DNA of 64,000 bases from DATLCF01 sp035526505 (GCA_035526505.1 DATLCF010000002.1:434001-498000); one strand, 5' to 3'. Numbered from the stretch's first letter, positions 17,537 to 25,264 are shown. Notes: a model not told the origin generated them from the sequence alone. Numbers and translations: made by a program.

Positions 17537-17551
17537 TATAATCATCCCATA
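17537..17551 (+). promoter_or_regulatory. -10 element of pth, leaderless arrangement
   Basis: TATAAT at 17537-17542, 8 nt, ATG 17551. It lies in the 24-nt gap after der, so pth has its own start rather than relying only on read-through. No -35 consensus is visible. Confidence 0.55.
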
Positions 17552-18189
17552 TGGCACTATTCCAAAAAAAAATACAAGCCGGACACGGTATTCAATATTA
17601 CACGCTTGGCCAGAACAAAACCGCCCTTATCGTTGGCTTGGGTAATATGGGCAGCCAATACGACAATACCCGGCATAACATTGGTTTTGCATGTGCCGAT
17701 GCATTTGCCAAAGCCAACGATTTTGATCCCTGGATCGAAAAAAAGGACTTCAGATGCCACACGACTACCCAGACCCTCAGCGACACTCGTGTCATTCTTA
17801 TTAAGCCTACTACCTTCATGAACCTTAGCGGTGAAGCCGTGCAGGCCATAGCCAGCTTTTACAAAATATCTCCAGACCAAATTATAGTGGTGCACGACGA
17901 GCTGGACGTCCCATTTGGTCAAATCCGTACCCGCGTTGGCGGCAGCAGCGCAGGACACAATGGGTTGAAGTCGATCATCCAACACATGGGCGAAGGTTTT
18001 GGTCGCGTACGCATTGGCATTGGCCCTAAAAACCCCGAACACATGGACAGTGCCGATTTTGTGCTGGCCAAATTTAGCGAAACAGAACAAGCTCAAATAA
18101 AAAATCTCACCGTGGAGGTGAGTGCAATTTTAAGCGAATATATCTTCGGCGGCCAGCTGCCCCACGAAACCCGCAGCTTTATTGTATAG
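17551..18189 (+). CDS. pth: Peptidyl-tRNA hydrolase
   Basis: 212 residues. Pth frees tRNA from peptidyl-tRNA dropped by ribosomes. Conserved elements are LIVGLGNMGSQYDNTRHNIGF (catalytic His of RHN), KPTTFMNLSGEAV, and HDELDVPFG with the catalytic Asp, followed by GGSSAGHNGLKSI. It has an N-terminal extension of about 28 residues before the usual start of the domain; the nearest downstream Met (17647) lies inside the domain, and the promoter position supports the longer form. Confidence 0.96.
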   Translation: MALFQKKIQAGHGIQYYTLGQNKTALIVGLGNMGSQYDNTRHNIGFACADAFAKANDFDPWIEKKDFRCHTTTQTLSDTRVILIKPTTFMNLSGEAVQAIASFYKISPDQIIVVHDELDVPFGQIRTRVGGSSAGHNGLKSIIQHMGEGFGRVRIGIGPKNPEHMDSADFVLAKFSETEQAQIKNLTVEVSAILSEYIFGGQLPHETRSFIV

Positions 18190-18209
18190 CCGCCAACCAG
18201 CTGCACTTT

Positions 18210-18238
18210 TTTACAACATGGTTATGCTTTGCTACTAT
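18210..18238 (+). promoter_or_regulatory. Promoter of the TM2-domain gene
   Basis: TTTACA (18210-18215), 17-nt spacer, TACTAT (18233-18238). Leader of about 30 nt with AGGAG at 18262-18266. Confidence 0.65.
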
Positions 18239-18274
18239 AGGGCCAGTGCCAAAATGTAATTAGGAGAACGCCCA

Positions 18275-18517
18275 GTGGCAAATACCAAAAAACCAGTGGC
18301 AAAGACAAAAACAGCTAAGGTAGAAAAGAAAAACTGGATGGCAGCATTGTTGCTGTCAATTTTTGTAGGCCAGTTTGGTGTAGACCGCTTTTACCTGGGC
18401 AAGGTGGGCACTGGCATTCTTAAGCTCATAACCTTTGGTGGCCTAGGTATTTGGTGGCTGATAGACGTCATTATGATCGCTACCCGTTCCATAAAAGACG
18501 TAACCTGGGACGACTAG
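18275..18517 (+). CDS. TM2-domain membrane protein
   Basis: 80 residues, GTG start with AGGAG about 8 nt upstream. A Lys-rich cytoplasmic head of 24 residues is followed by the TM2 domain: WMAALLLSIFVGQFGVDRFYLGK, a short turn, then GILKLITFGGLGIWWLIDVI. The G-x-x-G-x-D-R-F-Y-L-G signature between the two helices defines the family. Function in bacteria is unknown. Confidence 0.9.
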   Translation: MANTKKPVAKTKTAKVEKKNWMAALLLSIFVGQFGVDRFYLGKVGTGILKLITFGGLGIWWLIDVIMIATRSIKDVTWDD

Positions 18518-18544
18518 TAAACGTTCATCTTAGATCATTAAATA

Positions 18545-18577
18545 GTAATTTTTCTGGAGTAAATCCAGAAAAATTAC
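18545..18577. repeat. 13-bp perfect hairpin
   Basis: 18545-18557 pairs perfectly with 18565-18577 around a 7-nt loop. It lies after the TM2 gene and beyond the end of the minus-strand RNA. The arms contain T5/A5 runs but no clean U tail follows on either strand; it may act as a transcription or processing barrier. Confidence 0.7.
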
Positions 18578-18644
18578 GTCAACTTCGGAGGAGAACAGTT
18601 CCGACGTAGTCCTCCTATGGAGCAGGGAGCAAAGCGACTGCACG

Positions 18645-19077
18645 ACAAAAAAAATAGCCTCCAGAGGGGGTGGGCACCGCTGGAGGCTATTTTTGGGGAC
18701 ATCGCCAAAGCGATCTCCCCACAATGAGTTCCCTCGAAAGGAAACTCCACCCTTCAACCCACCCCAGCGAAGCGTCACGCGCTAAAACTCCATAAAGCGG
18801 TGCGCCGGCCAAAAGGCCATCTTTTCGGACTCGCTGGCCCACTACAGGGCCTCTGTAACAAGTTACAGGGGTTTCTGCCAGGGACAAGCCCCGCAGACAG
18901 TTAAAGGGGTTAGTTTGCTTTAGAGCGCATGTCTGTTCCGATAAATCAGAACAAGCGCCGGTGTAGAATAAGTGGAGGGTAACAACTTAGTTCTTCTAGT
19001 AGCACGCTCTAAAACAATCTAACAAATGTTAGAATGGGGGATATAAGGTGCGTAAACAATCTTTCGATGTTTACAAG
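18645..19077 (-). ncRNA. Candidate large structured RNA of unknown family (about 430 nt)
   Basis: A strong promoter (19083-19111) and a strong terminator (18647-18694) on the minus strand enclose a segment with no meaningful ORF and many hairpins. Visible stems on the minus strand, in order: GTAAACA/TGTTTAC; CTAACA/TGTTAG; a long-range TTTAGAGCG/CGCTCTAAA pairing (around 19005 and 18925); GTTCTGA/TCGGAAC; TCTGC/GCAGA enclosing GGG/CCC; CTGTAAC/GTTACAG; GGCCC/GGGCC; GGCC/GGCC; GAGTTTCC/GGGAACTC; and GGGGA/TCCCC just before the terminator. I searched by eye for RNase P, tmRNA, SRP and 6S signatures and found none. Confidence 0.6.
18647..18694 (-). terminator. Terminator of the large structured RNA
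   Basis: AATAGCCTCCAG pairs with CTGGAGGCTATT around a GC-rich loop. On the minus strand the second arm runs into eight T residues; on the plus strand there are only five, so the main direction is minus. Confidence 0.8.
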
Positions 19078-19082
19078 TTGCG

Positions 19083-19111
19083 ATTTTAGCAAATGTATGG
19101 CTTCATGTCAA
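19083..19111 (-). promoter_or_regulatory. Promoter of the large structured RNA
   Basis: On the minus strand TTGACA (19106-19111), exactly 17 nt, TAAAAT (19083-19088). This is among the best consensus promoters in the window and does not precede any protein gene on that strand. Confidence 0.75.
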
Positions 19112-19130
19112 TACCTTTTAATAAAAATGT

Positions 19131-19994
19131 ATGAATGTCAAAAAGCTCACGCTTGGTGGTAAGGACTTTCCAGAGGTGTTGGCGCACATCCCACAGCCGC
19201 CGCCAGAACTATATGTTGCCGGCGCACCGCTTGCCGACCTGCTGCAGTACCCGCGTGTAGCCGTGGTGGGCAGCCGCAAGGTCTCTACCTATGGTAGGGC
19301 AGTAACATCGCAATTGGCTGGAGAACTAGCCAGAGCAGGAGTGGTCATAGTCAGCGGCCTGGCTATTGGGGTAGATGCACTAGCACACAAAGCTGCGTTA
19401 GAGGCAGGCGGTCTTACCATTGCCGTGCTGCCCAGCGGCCTAGACCGTATTTACCCCGGCAGCCATTACCAATTGGCGCTGCAAATTATTAAACAGGGTG
19501 GGGCATTGGTGACCGAATACCCATCTGGTACCACCCCATACCCCAGCAATTTTATTGCCCGCAACCGTATTGCCTCAGGCTTAAGTGACGGCTTGCTCAT
19601 TACCGAAGCAGCCCAAAAGAGCGGGTCATTGCATACCGCCCGCTTTGCCCTGGAACAAGGCAGGGAAGTCATGGCCGTGCCGGGCAATATCAACAGCCCC
19701 ACATCGGCCGGTACCAATAACCTTATCAAAAGCGGCGCCACGCCCGTGACCCAGGCAACCGATGTGCTATATGCGCTGGATATCCAACCCGCACCAGTAA
19801 CCGACCATCCTGCCATGTTTGGCACTGCCCAAGAACGGCAGCTGCTGGCCCTGATTGCCCAAGGAACATGCGATGGTGACGAACTGTTGGTCGCCAGCCA
19901 ATTGGATGTCAGCTTGTTTAACCAAACATTGACCATGCTGGAAATAACCGGCAAAGTACGACCCTTGGGCAACAACCAATGGGGTGTATACTAG
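19131..19994 (+). CDS. dprA: DNA processing protein DprA
   Basis: 287 residues. DprA loads RecA onto incoming single-stranded DNA during natural transformation. The Rossmann-like core is clear: VAVVGSRKVSTYGRAVT, VVSGLAIGVDALAHKAAL, GGLTIAVLPSGLDRIYPG, FIARNRIASGLSDGLLITEA and VMAVPGNI. A C-terminal winged-helix region follows. It is shorter than many DprA proteins because the N-terminal SAM-like domain is missing. TTTAAT at 19117-19122 is 8 nt before the ATG, suggesting a leaderless start. Confidence 0.95.
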   Translation: MNVKKLTLGGKDFPEVLAHIPQPPPELYVAGAPLADLLQYPRVAVVGSRKVSTYGRAVTSQLAGELARAGVVIVSGLAIGVDALAHKAALEAGGLTIAVLPSGLDRIYPGSHYQLALQIIKQGGALVTEYPSGTTPYPSNFIARNRIASGLSDGLLITEAAQKSGSLHTARFALEQGREVMAVPGNINSPTSAGTNNLIKSGATPVTQATDVLYALDIQPAPVTDHPAMFGTAQERQLLALIAQGTCDGDELLVASQLDVSLFNQTLTMLEITGKVRPLGNNQWGVY

Positions 19995-19998
19995 GACC

Positions 19999-20181
19999 AT
20001 GAACGAAGGTTTTAGCGAACGGACACTCGTGTTAGTCGGTTTAGTCCTGGGCGGCTTGTTGGGCGGCTTTATAGGCAATATGATAAGCCACAGCCTGCTC
20101 GGCCTTTGGACTAATATACTTGGCGCCCTGGGCGCATTGCTCGGCATCTGGGCCGGCTACAAACTCAGCCAGCATATATAA
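19999..20181 (+). CDS. Small two-helix membrane protein
   Basis: 60 residues: a short polar head, then TLVLVGLVLGGLLGGFIGNMI and LWTNILGALGALLGIWAGYKL. Glycine-rich helices resemble GlsB/YeaQ-type or other small membrane proteins, without a decisive motif. A -10-like TATACT at 19987-19992, inside the end of dprA, lies 6 nt before ATG 19999. A terminator follows immediately. Confidence 0.7.
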   Translation: MNEGFSERTLVLVGLVLGGLLGGFIGNMISHSLLGLWTNILGALGALLGIWAGYKLSQHI

Positions 20182-20213
20182 AAAGAGCGACTTATTCGAG
20201 CCGCTCTTTTTAT
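20180..20213. terminator. Bidirectional intrinsic terminator
   Basis: AAAAAGAGCG (20180-20189) pairs with CGCTCTTTTT (20202-20211). It can serve the small membrane protein gene on the plus strand and the small ORF on the minus strand. Confidence 0.85.
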
Positions 20214-20231
20214 ATCTACAGAAATGCCGAT

Positions 20232-20375
20232 TTAAGCTTGAGTGAGCGCTATTTCACCCAGAGCAGTTTCCGCCGCCAAACGGGCCTTAACCTGTTCAGC
20301 TAAATCTTGTTGGGCCAGTACACGTTCTGCGGCTGTACCTAGTACAGCTTGGCCTGCTGGTGGTAGTCTATCCAT
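20232..20375 (-). CDS. Small protein (47 residues) of unknown function
   Basis: On the minus strand ATG 20375 has AAGGAG 7-8 nt upstream and the frame runs 47 codons to TAA at 20232-20234. The peptide starts MDRLPPAGQAVLG and continues as an Ala/Glu/Gln-rich amphipathic helix (AERVLAQQDLAEQVKARLAA). There is no signal peptide or membrane segment. Its own promoter, a terminator-like leader hairpin and a downstream terminator together argue that it is a real gene. I do not recognise a family. Confidence 0.6.
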   Translation of the reverse strand: MDRLPPAGQAVLGTAAERVLAQQDLAEQVKARLAAETALGEIALTQA

Positions 20376-20403
20376 ATTATCTCCTTTAACACCCAAAACA
20401 AAT

Positions 20404-20435
20404 GAAAAACCGCTTCCTCGTATTGCAGGTAGCGG
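20404..20435 (-). terminator. Terminator-like hairpin in the leader of the 47-residue gene
   Basis: On the minus strand CCGCT-A-CCT pairs with AGG-A-AGCGG (20435-20427 with 20418-20410) and is followed by TTTTT at 20409-20405. It lies between the promoter (20484-20512) and the ribosome-binding site, the position of an attenuator or of the end of a 70-nt small RNA. Confidence 0.6.
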
Positions 20436-20483
20436 CCTCGTATGCCGGGGCGTCTTGCCTAAATTATTTGTTATACCACACTT

Positions 20484-20512
20484 GTTTTACGCCTTGGCAA
20501 ACCGCTTGTCAA
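20484..20512 (-). promoter_or_regulatory. Promoter of the 47-residue small ORF and its leader RNA
   Basis: On the minus strand TTGACA (20507-20512), 17 nt, TAAAAC (20484-20489). The leader from here to the ATG is about 100 nt. Confidence 0.65.
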
Positions 20513-20557
20513 GCATTTTTGTGAGATGTCACGCAGTATACCCAAATATAAAATCTT

Positions 20558-20602
20558 TTGCATTACACGAAAAGTTGCGTATTATAGGCTCTTGCGTATA
20601 AG
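20558..20602 (+). promoter_or_regulatory. Tandem promoters of topA
   Basis: TTGCAT (20558-20563)/TATTAT (20580-20585) and TTGCGT (20575-20580)/TATAAG (20597-20602), each with a 16-nt spacer. Both would produce a transcript carrying the complete long hairpin that follows. Confidence 0.45.
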
Positions 20603-20623
20603 CTACCTACAATAAACATGAGA

Positions 20624-20787
20624 AGTACTTACTCCCACACTCCTTTCGTTCTGCAAACCCCGCACAGGGCAAGCTGCCTGTTTTTTGCTTCTCAACGTAG
20701 CAATAGCTACGCCTCGTCGCAAGAAAACAGACAGCTTCACCCTGTGCTGGCTTTTCGAATTTCAAAAGGAGTGTGGGAGTGAGTACT
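20624..20787. repeat. 164-bp imperfect palindrome covering the ribosome-binding site and start of topA
   Basis: Outer arms 20624-20646 and 20765-20787 are reverse complements at 22 of 23 positions. Inside, GCACAGGG/CCCTGTGC, AAGCTG/CAGCTT and CTGTTTT/AAAACAG continue the pairing with few mismatches to a central CGTAGC-AATA-GCTACG hairpin (20696-20711). The right arm contains AAAGGAG (20765-20771) and the GTG start (20779). In RNA both would be buried in the stem. As DNA it could extrude as a cruciform. Confidence 0.85.
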
Positions 20788-23076
20788 AACTTAGTCATTG
20801 TCGAAAGTCCGGCCAAAGCCAAAACCATTGAGCGGTATTTAGGCCGCGAATATACGGTCAAAAGCAGTTTTGGCCATATTCGTGATTTGCCTAAAAAAGG
20901 ACTGAATATAGACCTAGAGCACGACTTTGCCCCAACATATGAGGTTAATCCGGACAAAAAGAAAGTGGTTAGCGAGCTGCGCAAGGCAGTCAAAACCGCC
21001 GATGACGTCTGGCTGGCAAGCGATGAAGACCGCGAAGGGGAGGCTATTGCCTGGCATCTCACACAGGCGCTCAAGCTGGACCCCAAGAAAACCAAGCGCA
21101 TTGTATTCCACGAAATTACCAAAACCGCTATCGAGCGGGCTATTGAAAACCCGCGCACTGTAGACCTCAAACTGGTAGACGCCCAGCAAGCCCGCCGCGT
21201 GCTGGACCGCCTGGTAGGGTACGAGCTAAGCCCAGTGCTTTGGAAAAAGGTCCGTACCGGCCTGAGCGCTGGCCGTGTACAGTCCGTAGCCGTACGATTA
21301 ATTGTGGAGCGCGAGCGCGAAATCCGCGATTTCAAACCGGAAAGCAGCTTTAAGGTCGTGGCTATCTTTACCGTAGATGGCCAGGAACTTAAAGCCGAAC
21401 TAGCCACCAAACTATCCAACAAAGGCACAGCACAGACGTTCTTAGAGGCCGCTGCCAAGGCTTTGTACAGCATAGAAGACATTGCTCAAAAACCCGGCAC
21501 GCGCAGCCCCGCAGCCCCCTTTACAACCAGCACACTGCAACAAGCCGCTGCCCAACGCCTGGGCTACAGCGTTAAGCAGACCATGATGTTAGCCCAGCGC
21601 TTGTACGAAGAGGGCAACATTACCTATATGCGTACCGACAGCACAACGCTGTCCGGCTTTGCCATCAAGGCGGCAGAAGAGCATATCAAAAAAACCTACG
21701 GCGACAAATACTATCAACTGCGCCAATACAAAACCAAGAACGAAAGTGCCCAGGAAGCCCATGAAGCCATCCGGCCCACCGACTTTACCAAGTTAAAGGC
21801 AGGTTCGGACGGCCAGCAGGAAAAACTATACCAGCTTATTTGGCAGCGCGCCCTGGCCAGCCAAATGGCTCCGGCCCAAACCGAAAAGACAGAGGTAACA
21901 ATAGGTATCTCCACCCGGCCCGAAAAACTAATTGCCAAAGGTGAGATTCTGCAATTTGATGGGTTCATGAAAGTATACGGCGGTGTCAAAGACGACACAC
22001 TATTGCCGCCGGTCCAAAAAGGCCAAAAGCTGGACCTGGCCAGCATGACCGCCACCGAAACGTTTAGCCGCCCGCCAGCTCGCTATTCCGAAGCCGCACT
22101 GGTGAAAAAACTAGAAGAACTAGGTATTGGCCGGCCAAGCACCTATGCGCCCACTATTTCTACCATCCAGACGCGCGAATATGTCGAAAAGAAAGACCTT
22201 GACGGCACAGAGCGCACCCTGCAAGTACTTACACTACTAAACGGTGCCATTACCGACGAACAAACTACAGAGATTACAGGCGCTGACCGCGGCAAACTAA
22301 TGCCCACCGCTGTAGCCGAGGTAGTAACCGACTTTTTAGTTAAATACTTCCCGCACGTCATTGACTATGACTTTACTGCTAATGTAGAGGCCGACTTCGA
22401 CCGTGTGGCCGATGGTAAGGAAACGTGGGTTAAAATGATCCGCGAATTCTACAAGGGCTTTCACCCACTAGTTGAGAAGTCCGAGGAGGCCTCCAGAAGC
22501 GAAGTATCCCAGGCCCGCGAGCTTGGCATTGACCCCAAGACCAAAAAGCCCATTTTGGCGCGCTTTGGCCGTTACGGTCCCATGCTGCAGCGCGGCGAAA
22601 CCGAAGACGAGGAAAAGCCGGCCTTTGCACCATTGCCAGAGGGCACCACGCTGGATAGCGTCACGCTCGAACAAGCCCTAAGTATGTTTGAGCTGCCCCG
22701 TACCGTAGGCAAAACCACCGAGGGCGAAGAAATTAAGGCTAACATCGGCCGCTTTGGCCCATACGTGCAGGTAGGCAAAACATTCGTATCCATCAAACCG
22801 CTGGACCCACGCACCATAACAGAGGCCGAAGCACGCGATTTGTACAAGGCAAAACTGGAAAAAGACGCTAACAAATACATTCAGGAATTCAAAAGCGGCA
22901 TAAAGATAGTTAACGGTCCCTATGGCCCGTACATTACCGACGGCAAGAAGAACGCCAAAATACCCGAGGGCAAGGAACCGGCCAAACTGACCGAAGAAGA
23001 AAGCAAAAAGATACTGGCCGAAGCCCCGGCCCGCAAGCGTTTTGCTCGTCGCCGTACCCCCCGTAAATCTGCATAA
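20779..23076 (+). CDS. topA: DNA topoisomerase I (type IA)
   Basis: 765 residues. TopA relaxes negative supercoils. The TOPRIM domain (LVIVESPAKAKTIERYLG, DEDREGEAIAWHL) is followed by the gate domains with the catalytic Tyr in ITYMRTDST. C-terminal Toprim_Crpt repeats lack zinc-binding Cys (LARFGRYGPMLQRG, IGRFGPYVQVG, NGPYGPYITDG), ending in a basic tail. GTG 20779 is chosen because AAGGAG ends 7 nt upstream; the GTG at 20773 is too close to it. Translation initiation lies inside a long inverted repeat. Confidence 0.97.
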   Translation: MSTNLVIVESPAKAKTIERYLGREYTVKSSFGHIRDLPKKGLNIDLEHDFAPTYEVNPDKKKVVSELRKAVKTADDVWLASDEDREGEAIAWHLTQALKLDPKKTKRIVFHEITKTAIERAIENPRTVDLKLVDAQQARRVLDRLVGYELSPVLWKKVRTGLSAGRVQSVAVRLIVEREREIRDFKPESSFKVVAIFTVDGQELKAELATKLSNKGTAQTFLEAAAKALYSIEDIAQKPGTRSPAAPFTTSTLQQAAAQRLGYSVKQTMMLAQRLYEEGNITYMRTDSTTLSGFAIKAAEEHIKKTYGDKYYQLRQYKTKNESAQEAHEAIRPTDFTKLKAGSDGQQEKLYQLIWQRALASQMAPAQTEKTEVTIGISTRPEKLIAKGEILQFDGFMKVYGGVKDDTLLPPVQKGQKLDLASMTATETFSRPPARYSEAALVKKLEELGIGRPSTYAPTISTIQTREYVEKKDLDGTERTLQVLTLLNGAITDEQTTEITGADRGKLMPTAVAEVVTDFLVKYFPHVIDYDFTANVEADFDRVADGKETWVKMIREFYKGFHPLVEKSEEASRSEVSQARELGIDPKTKKPILARFGRYGPMLQRGETEDEEKPAFAPLPEGTTLDSVTLEQALSMFELPRTVGKTTEGEEIKANIGRFGPYVQVGKTFVSIKPLDPRTITEAEARDLYKAKLEKDANKYIQEFKSGIKIVNGPYGPYITDGKKNAKIPEGKEPAKLTEEESKKILAEAPARKRFARRRTPRKSA

Positions 23077-23155
23077 GCTTAAAACTCGTCTTCTACAACA
23101 TATTTTCGAACACGATGTCTATTTCGTGCTACAATAATCTTGAACAAAAGAGGGT

Positions 23156-23184
23156 TTGACTTTTGCGATTATAAGTTTTATAAT
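23156..23184 (+). promoter_or_regulatory. Strong promoter of the sigma4/HARE-HTH gene
   Basis: TTGACT (23156-23161), 17-nt spacer, TATAAT (23179-23184). Leader of about 43 nt with GGGAAGTGAG before ATG 23234. Confidence 0.75.
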
Positions 23185-23233
23185 TATGCATAACGTCTGA
23201 TCATTTAACAGATAACAGACAGGGAAGTGAGTT

Positions 23234-24298
23234 ATGGCAGAATCTGAAACGCCAAACAATGTGCCAAGCACCGTATTGAGCACCGAACAATTTGTCCAAG
23301 ACATATTGGCACACCTGGAGCGAGACCGTGAACGCGAAATCGTTGCGCGCCGCTTTGGGCTGTTTGATCGTAAGGAAACCCTGGAACAAATAGGGGAGCT
23401 ATTGGGTATCACCCGCGAACGCGTCCGCCAACTGGAAAAGTCCGTAGTTGCCCGGCTGAAGACAACCGCCGAGCAAGGCCAACTCAAGCACGTACAGGAA
23501 ATAGAACTCGTGCTGGTTGAACATTTAAACAAGAGCGGCAAAGTAGCCCGTGTAAGCGACATAAGCGCCGTTCTGACCGCCGAAAACACCCGTACTGACC
23601 AATCCCGCCTGGCTTTCCTGGCCCTGTTGTGCCCCAGCCTGGTGGTTATCGAGGATAACGACCATTTTCACTATGCCGTTGCCATCAATTCCGAACGCGA
23701 CGAAAAGACCATTAAGACAGCTGTAGCCGAAATTGTTGACACTATTAAAAAGACTGGTGAGCCAGTACTTATTAGTGATGTTGCCAAAAAGGCTCGCCTG
23801 GAAGATACACAGCACGCCCACGCCCTGGCCAGCATTTCTAAGGAACTTGCCACACTAAACGGCCGCTGGGGCCTTGTTAAGTGGCCTATGGTAAATCCCA
23901 AGAACATCCGCGACAAAATTTACGTTATCTTGTACGAAAACGGCACGCACATGCACTTTAACGATATTGCCGGTGCTATTAAAGGCTCTGACTTCAAACG
24001 CAAAGATGTAACCACCCAGGCCATCCACAACGAACTTATCAAAGACAAGCGCTTTGTACTGATTGGCCGTGGCATTTACGCCCTAAAGGAATGGGGTTAC
24101 CAAAAAGGTACTGTTGCCGACATTATTACCGAAGTTCTGCGTGAAGCAGGGGAGCCCCTGCACCGTGATGAAATCGTCAAACGCGTGCTTAAGAGCCGTT
24201 TCGTAAAAGAAACCACTATCCTATTGAACCTGCAGGGCAAATCACAGTTCAAACGCGTTGCCAAAGCCACCTACGCTTTGGAAGAACAATCCAAATAA
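23234..24298 (+). CDS. Sigma-70 region 4-like HTH fused to HARE-HTH domains
   Basis: 354 residues. Residues 35-80 form a sigma region 4 helix-turn-helix (ETLEQIGELLGITRERVRQLEK), preceded by ILAHLERDREREIVARRFGL. Two or three HARE-HTH-like winged domains follow, the clearest at the C-terminus (VADIITEVLREAGEPLHRDEIVKRVL). HARE-HTH occurs in the RNA polymerase delta subunit RpoE of Firmicutes. Regions 2 and 3 of sigma are absent, so it is not a full sigma factor. It probably binds RNA polymerase or promoter DNA; this is inferred from the domains. Confidence 0.85.
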   Translation: MAESETPNNVPSTVLSTEQFVQDILAHLERDREREIVARRFGLFDRKETLEQIGELLGITRERVRQLEKSVVARLKTTAEQGQLKHVQEIELVLVEHLNKSGKVARVSDISAVLTAENTRTDQSRLAFLALLCPSLVVIEDNDHFHYAVAINSERDEKTIKTAVAEIVDTIKKTGEPVLISDVAKKARLEDTQHAHALASISKELATLNGRWGLVKWPMVNPKNIRDKIYVILYENGTHMHFNDIAGAIKGSDFKRKDVTTQAIHNELIKDKRFVLIGRGIYALKEWGYQKGTVADIITEVLREAGEPLHRDEIVKRVLKSRFVKETTILLNLQGKSQFKRVAKATYALEEQSK

Positions 24299-24314
24299 TA
24301 ATTCACCTTAGGCA

Positions 24315-24965
24315 ATGAGCTCCATTGATCGCCAGTCTGGCGAACGAATCCCTATTCATCCGCAAGCACCCTTACACCCGGATATAATACTGGCCGGAAA
24401 AGAATCATATGTTATTGCCAATGTTCCGAATACTCCACACAGACTATTACGATGGTATGTGGCAAAACCCGGGACAACTGTCGACCAATTACATGAGACC
24501 ATATGTAGTACCGAAGAGCATCTATCCTTCTTACAGCAACACGGTGTCGCCATTCCTGAACGTCAACATTTCATTGGCATAGACCCAGAACAGGAAAAGG
24601 GAGATGACAATCTGCCGGCAATATATACATGGGTACAAAACATTACGGGCATCAGCCCGCGCACGATTCAAGAAAATCCAGTAGACAGACAGCAGCTCAT
24701 ACCCTTGGCTAACGCCCTGCATTCATATTTTGAGTGGGCAACACAAACTCAGCCATATCTACTATGGGACATCTTTTCGCTCGACCAGTATATGTATGGC
24801 AAGCCAAGCGATGCGTCTCCGTTTGAGGTGCCTCAACTTTATTTATTAGATATCGACCCTTATAGGGTACCAGTGGATGATCTAGCCCATAATCAAGCAG
24901 CTGTAGAGGAAGCTCGCAACGAACTAGATTTATGGAGTAATACTCTTCAAAACCCAAAAAGGTAA
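24315..24965 (+). CDS. Protein of unknown function
   Basis: 216 residues, soluble, 17 nt after the sigma4/HARE gene and on the same strand. It contains VIANVPNTPHRLLRWYVAKPG and a C-terminal FEVPQLYLLDIDPYRVP. The pattern of a short beta-rich head and a later L-D-I-D-P motif loosely recalls kinase-like phosphotransferase folds, but no catalytic motif is convincing. Lower GC than its neighbours. Confidence 0.6.
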   Translation: MSSIDRQSGERIPIHPQAPLHPDIILAGKESYVIANVPNTPHRLLRWYVAKPGTTVDQLHETICSTEEHLSFLQQHGVAIPERQHFIGIDPEQEKGDDNLPAIYTWVQNITGISPRTIQENPVDRQQLIPLANALHSYFEWATQTQPYLLWDIFSLDQYMYGKPSDASPFEVPQLYLLDIDPYRVPVDDLAHNQAAVEEARNELDLWSNTLQNPKR

Positions 24966-25264
24966 GTATACAAAACAAAATACGAACACTCTATACACTA
25001 AACCGTACAAAAGGCGAACAAATCATCTCCATATGGATAAAGAATAGCCAGAACACAAAACATGAAAATAGTATAGGCAGAAGGTATGAAACTAAGTGGG
25101 GAGGTACAAACAAAAAAGTGGAGTGGAAGTTAGTGGACAAAGCAGAATGAAAGTGACATAAGCGCGGTGGAGCTGAGTGCGAAATGGGTATGTACATGAT
25201 GTCGTACAATGTATATTTTGCGACACGAATTATAGTTTTAGGTATGGTTGGTATTACGTCTTAT
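24966..25264. other. AT-rich intergenic stretch without a gene
   Basis: No ORF with plausible coding character is seen on either strand. The plus strand is purine-rich (repeated GGA/GAA/AAA) with little base pairing. Nothing else was found here. Confidence 0.5.

Noticed and set aside
18915..19015. Resemblance of GTTTTAGAGC and its complement to a type II CRISPR repeat and tracrRNA anti-repeat
   Set aside because: There is no repeat array, no spacer and no cas gene; the pair is part of the structured RNA stem.
18645..19077. Large RNA as RNase P RNA or tmRNA
   Set aside because: The RNase P GAGGAAAGTCC and ACAGAA-type cores and the tmRNA tRNA-like ends with GGTTCGA were not found on either strand. 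An isolated AAACTCCACCC match is not enough.
20607..21482. Long minus-strand ORF opposite topA
   Set aside because: Shadow of the topA reading frame; Ser/Arg-rich with no domain, while topA on the plus str is complete.
24991..25209. Minus-strand ORF in the AT-rich gap
   Set aside because: Composition is irregular, no ribosome-binding site, no promoter and no motif.
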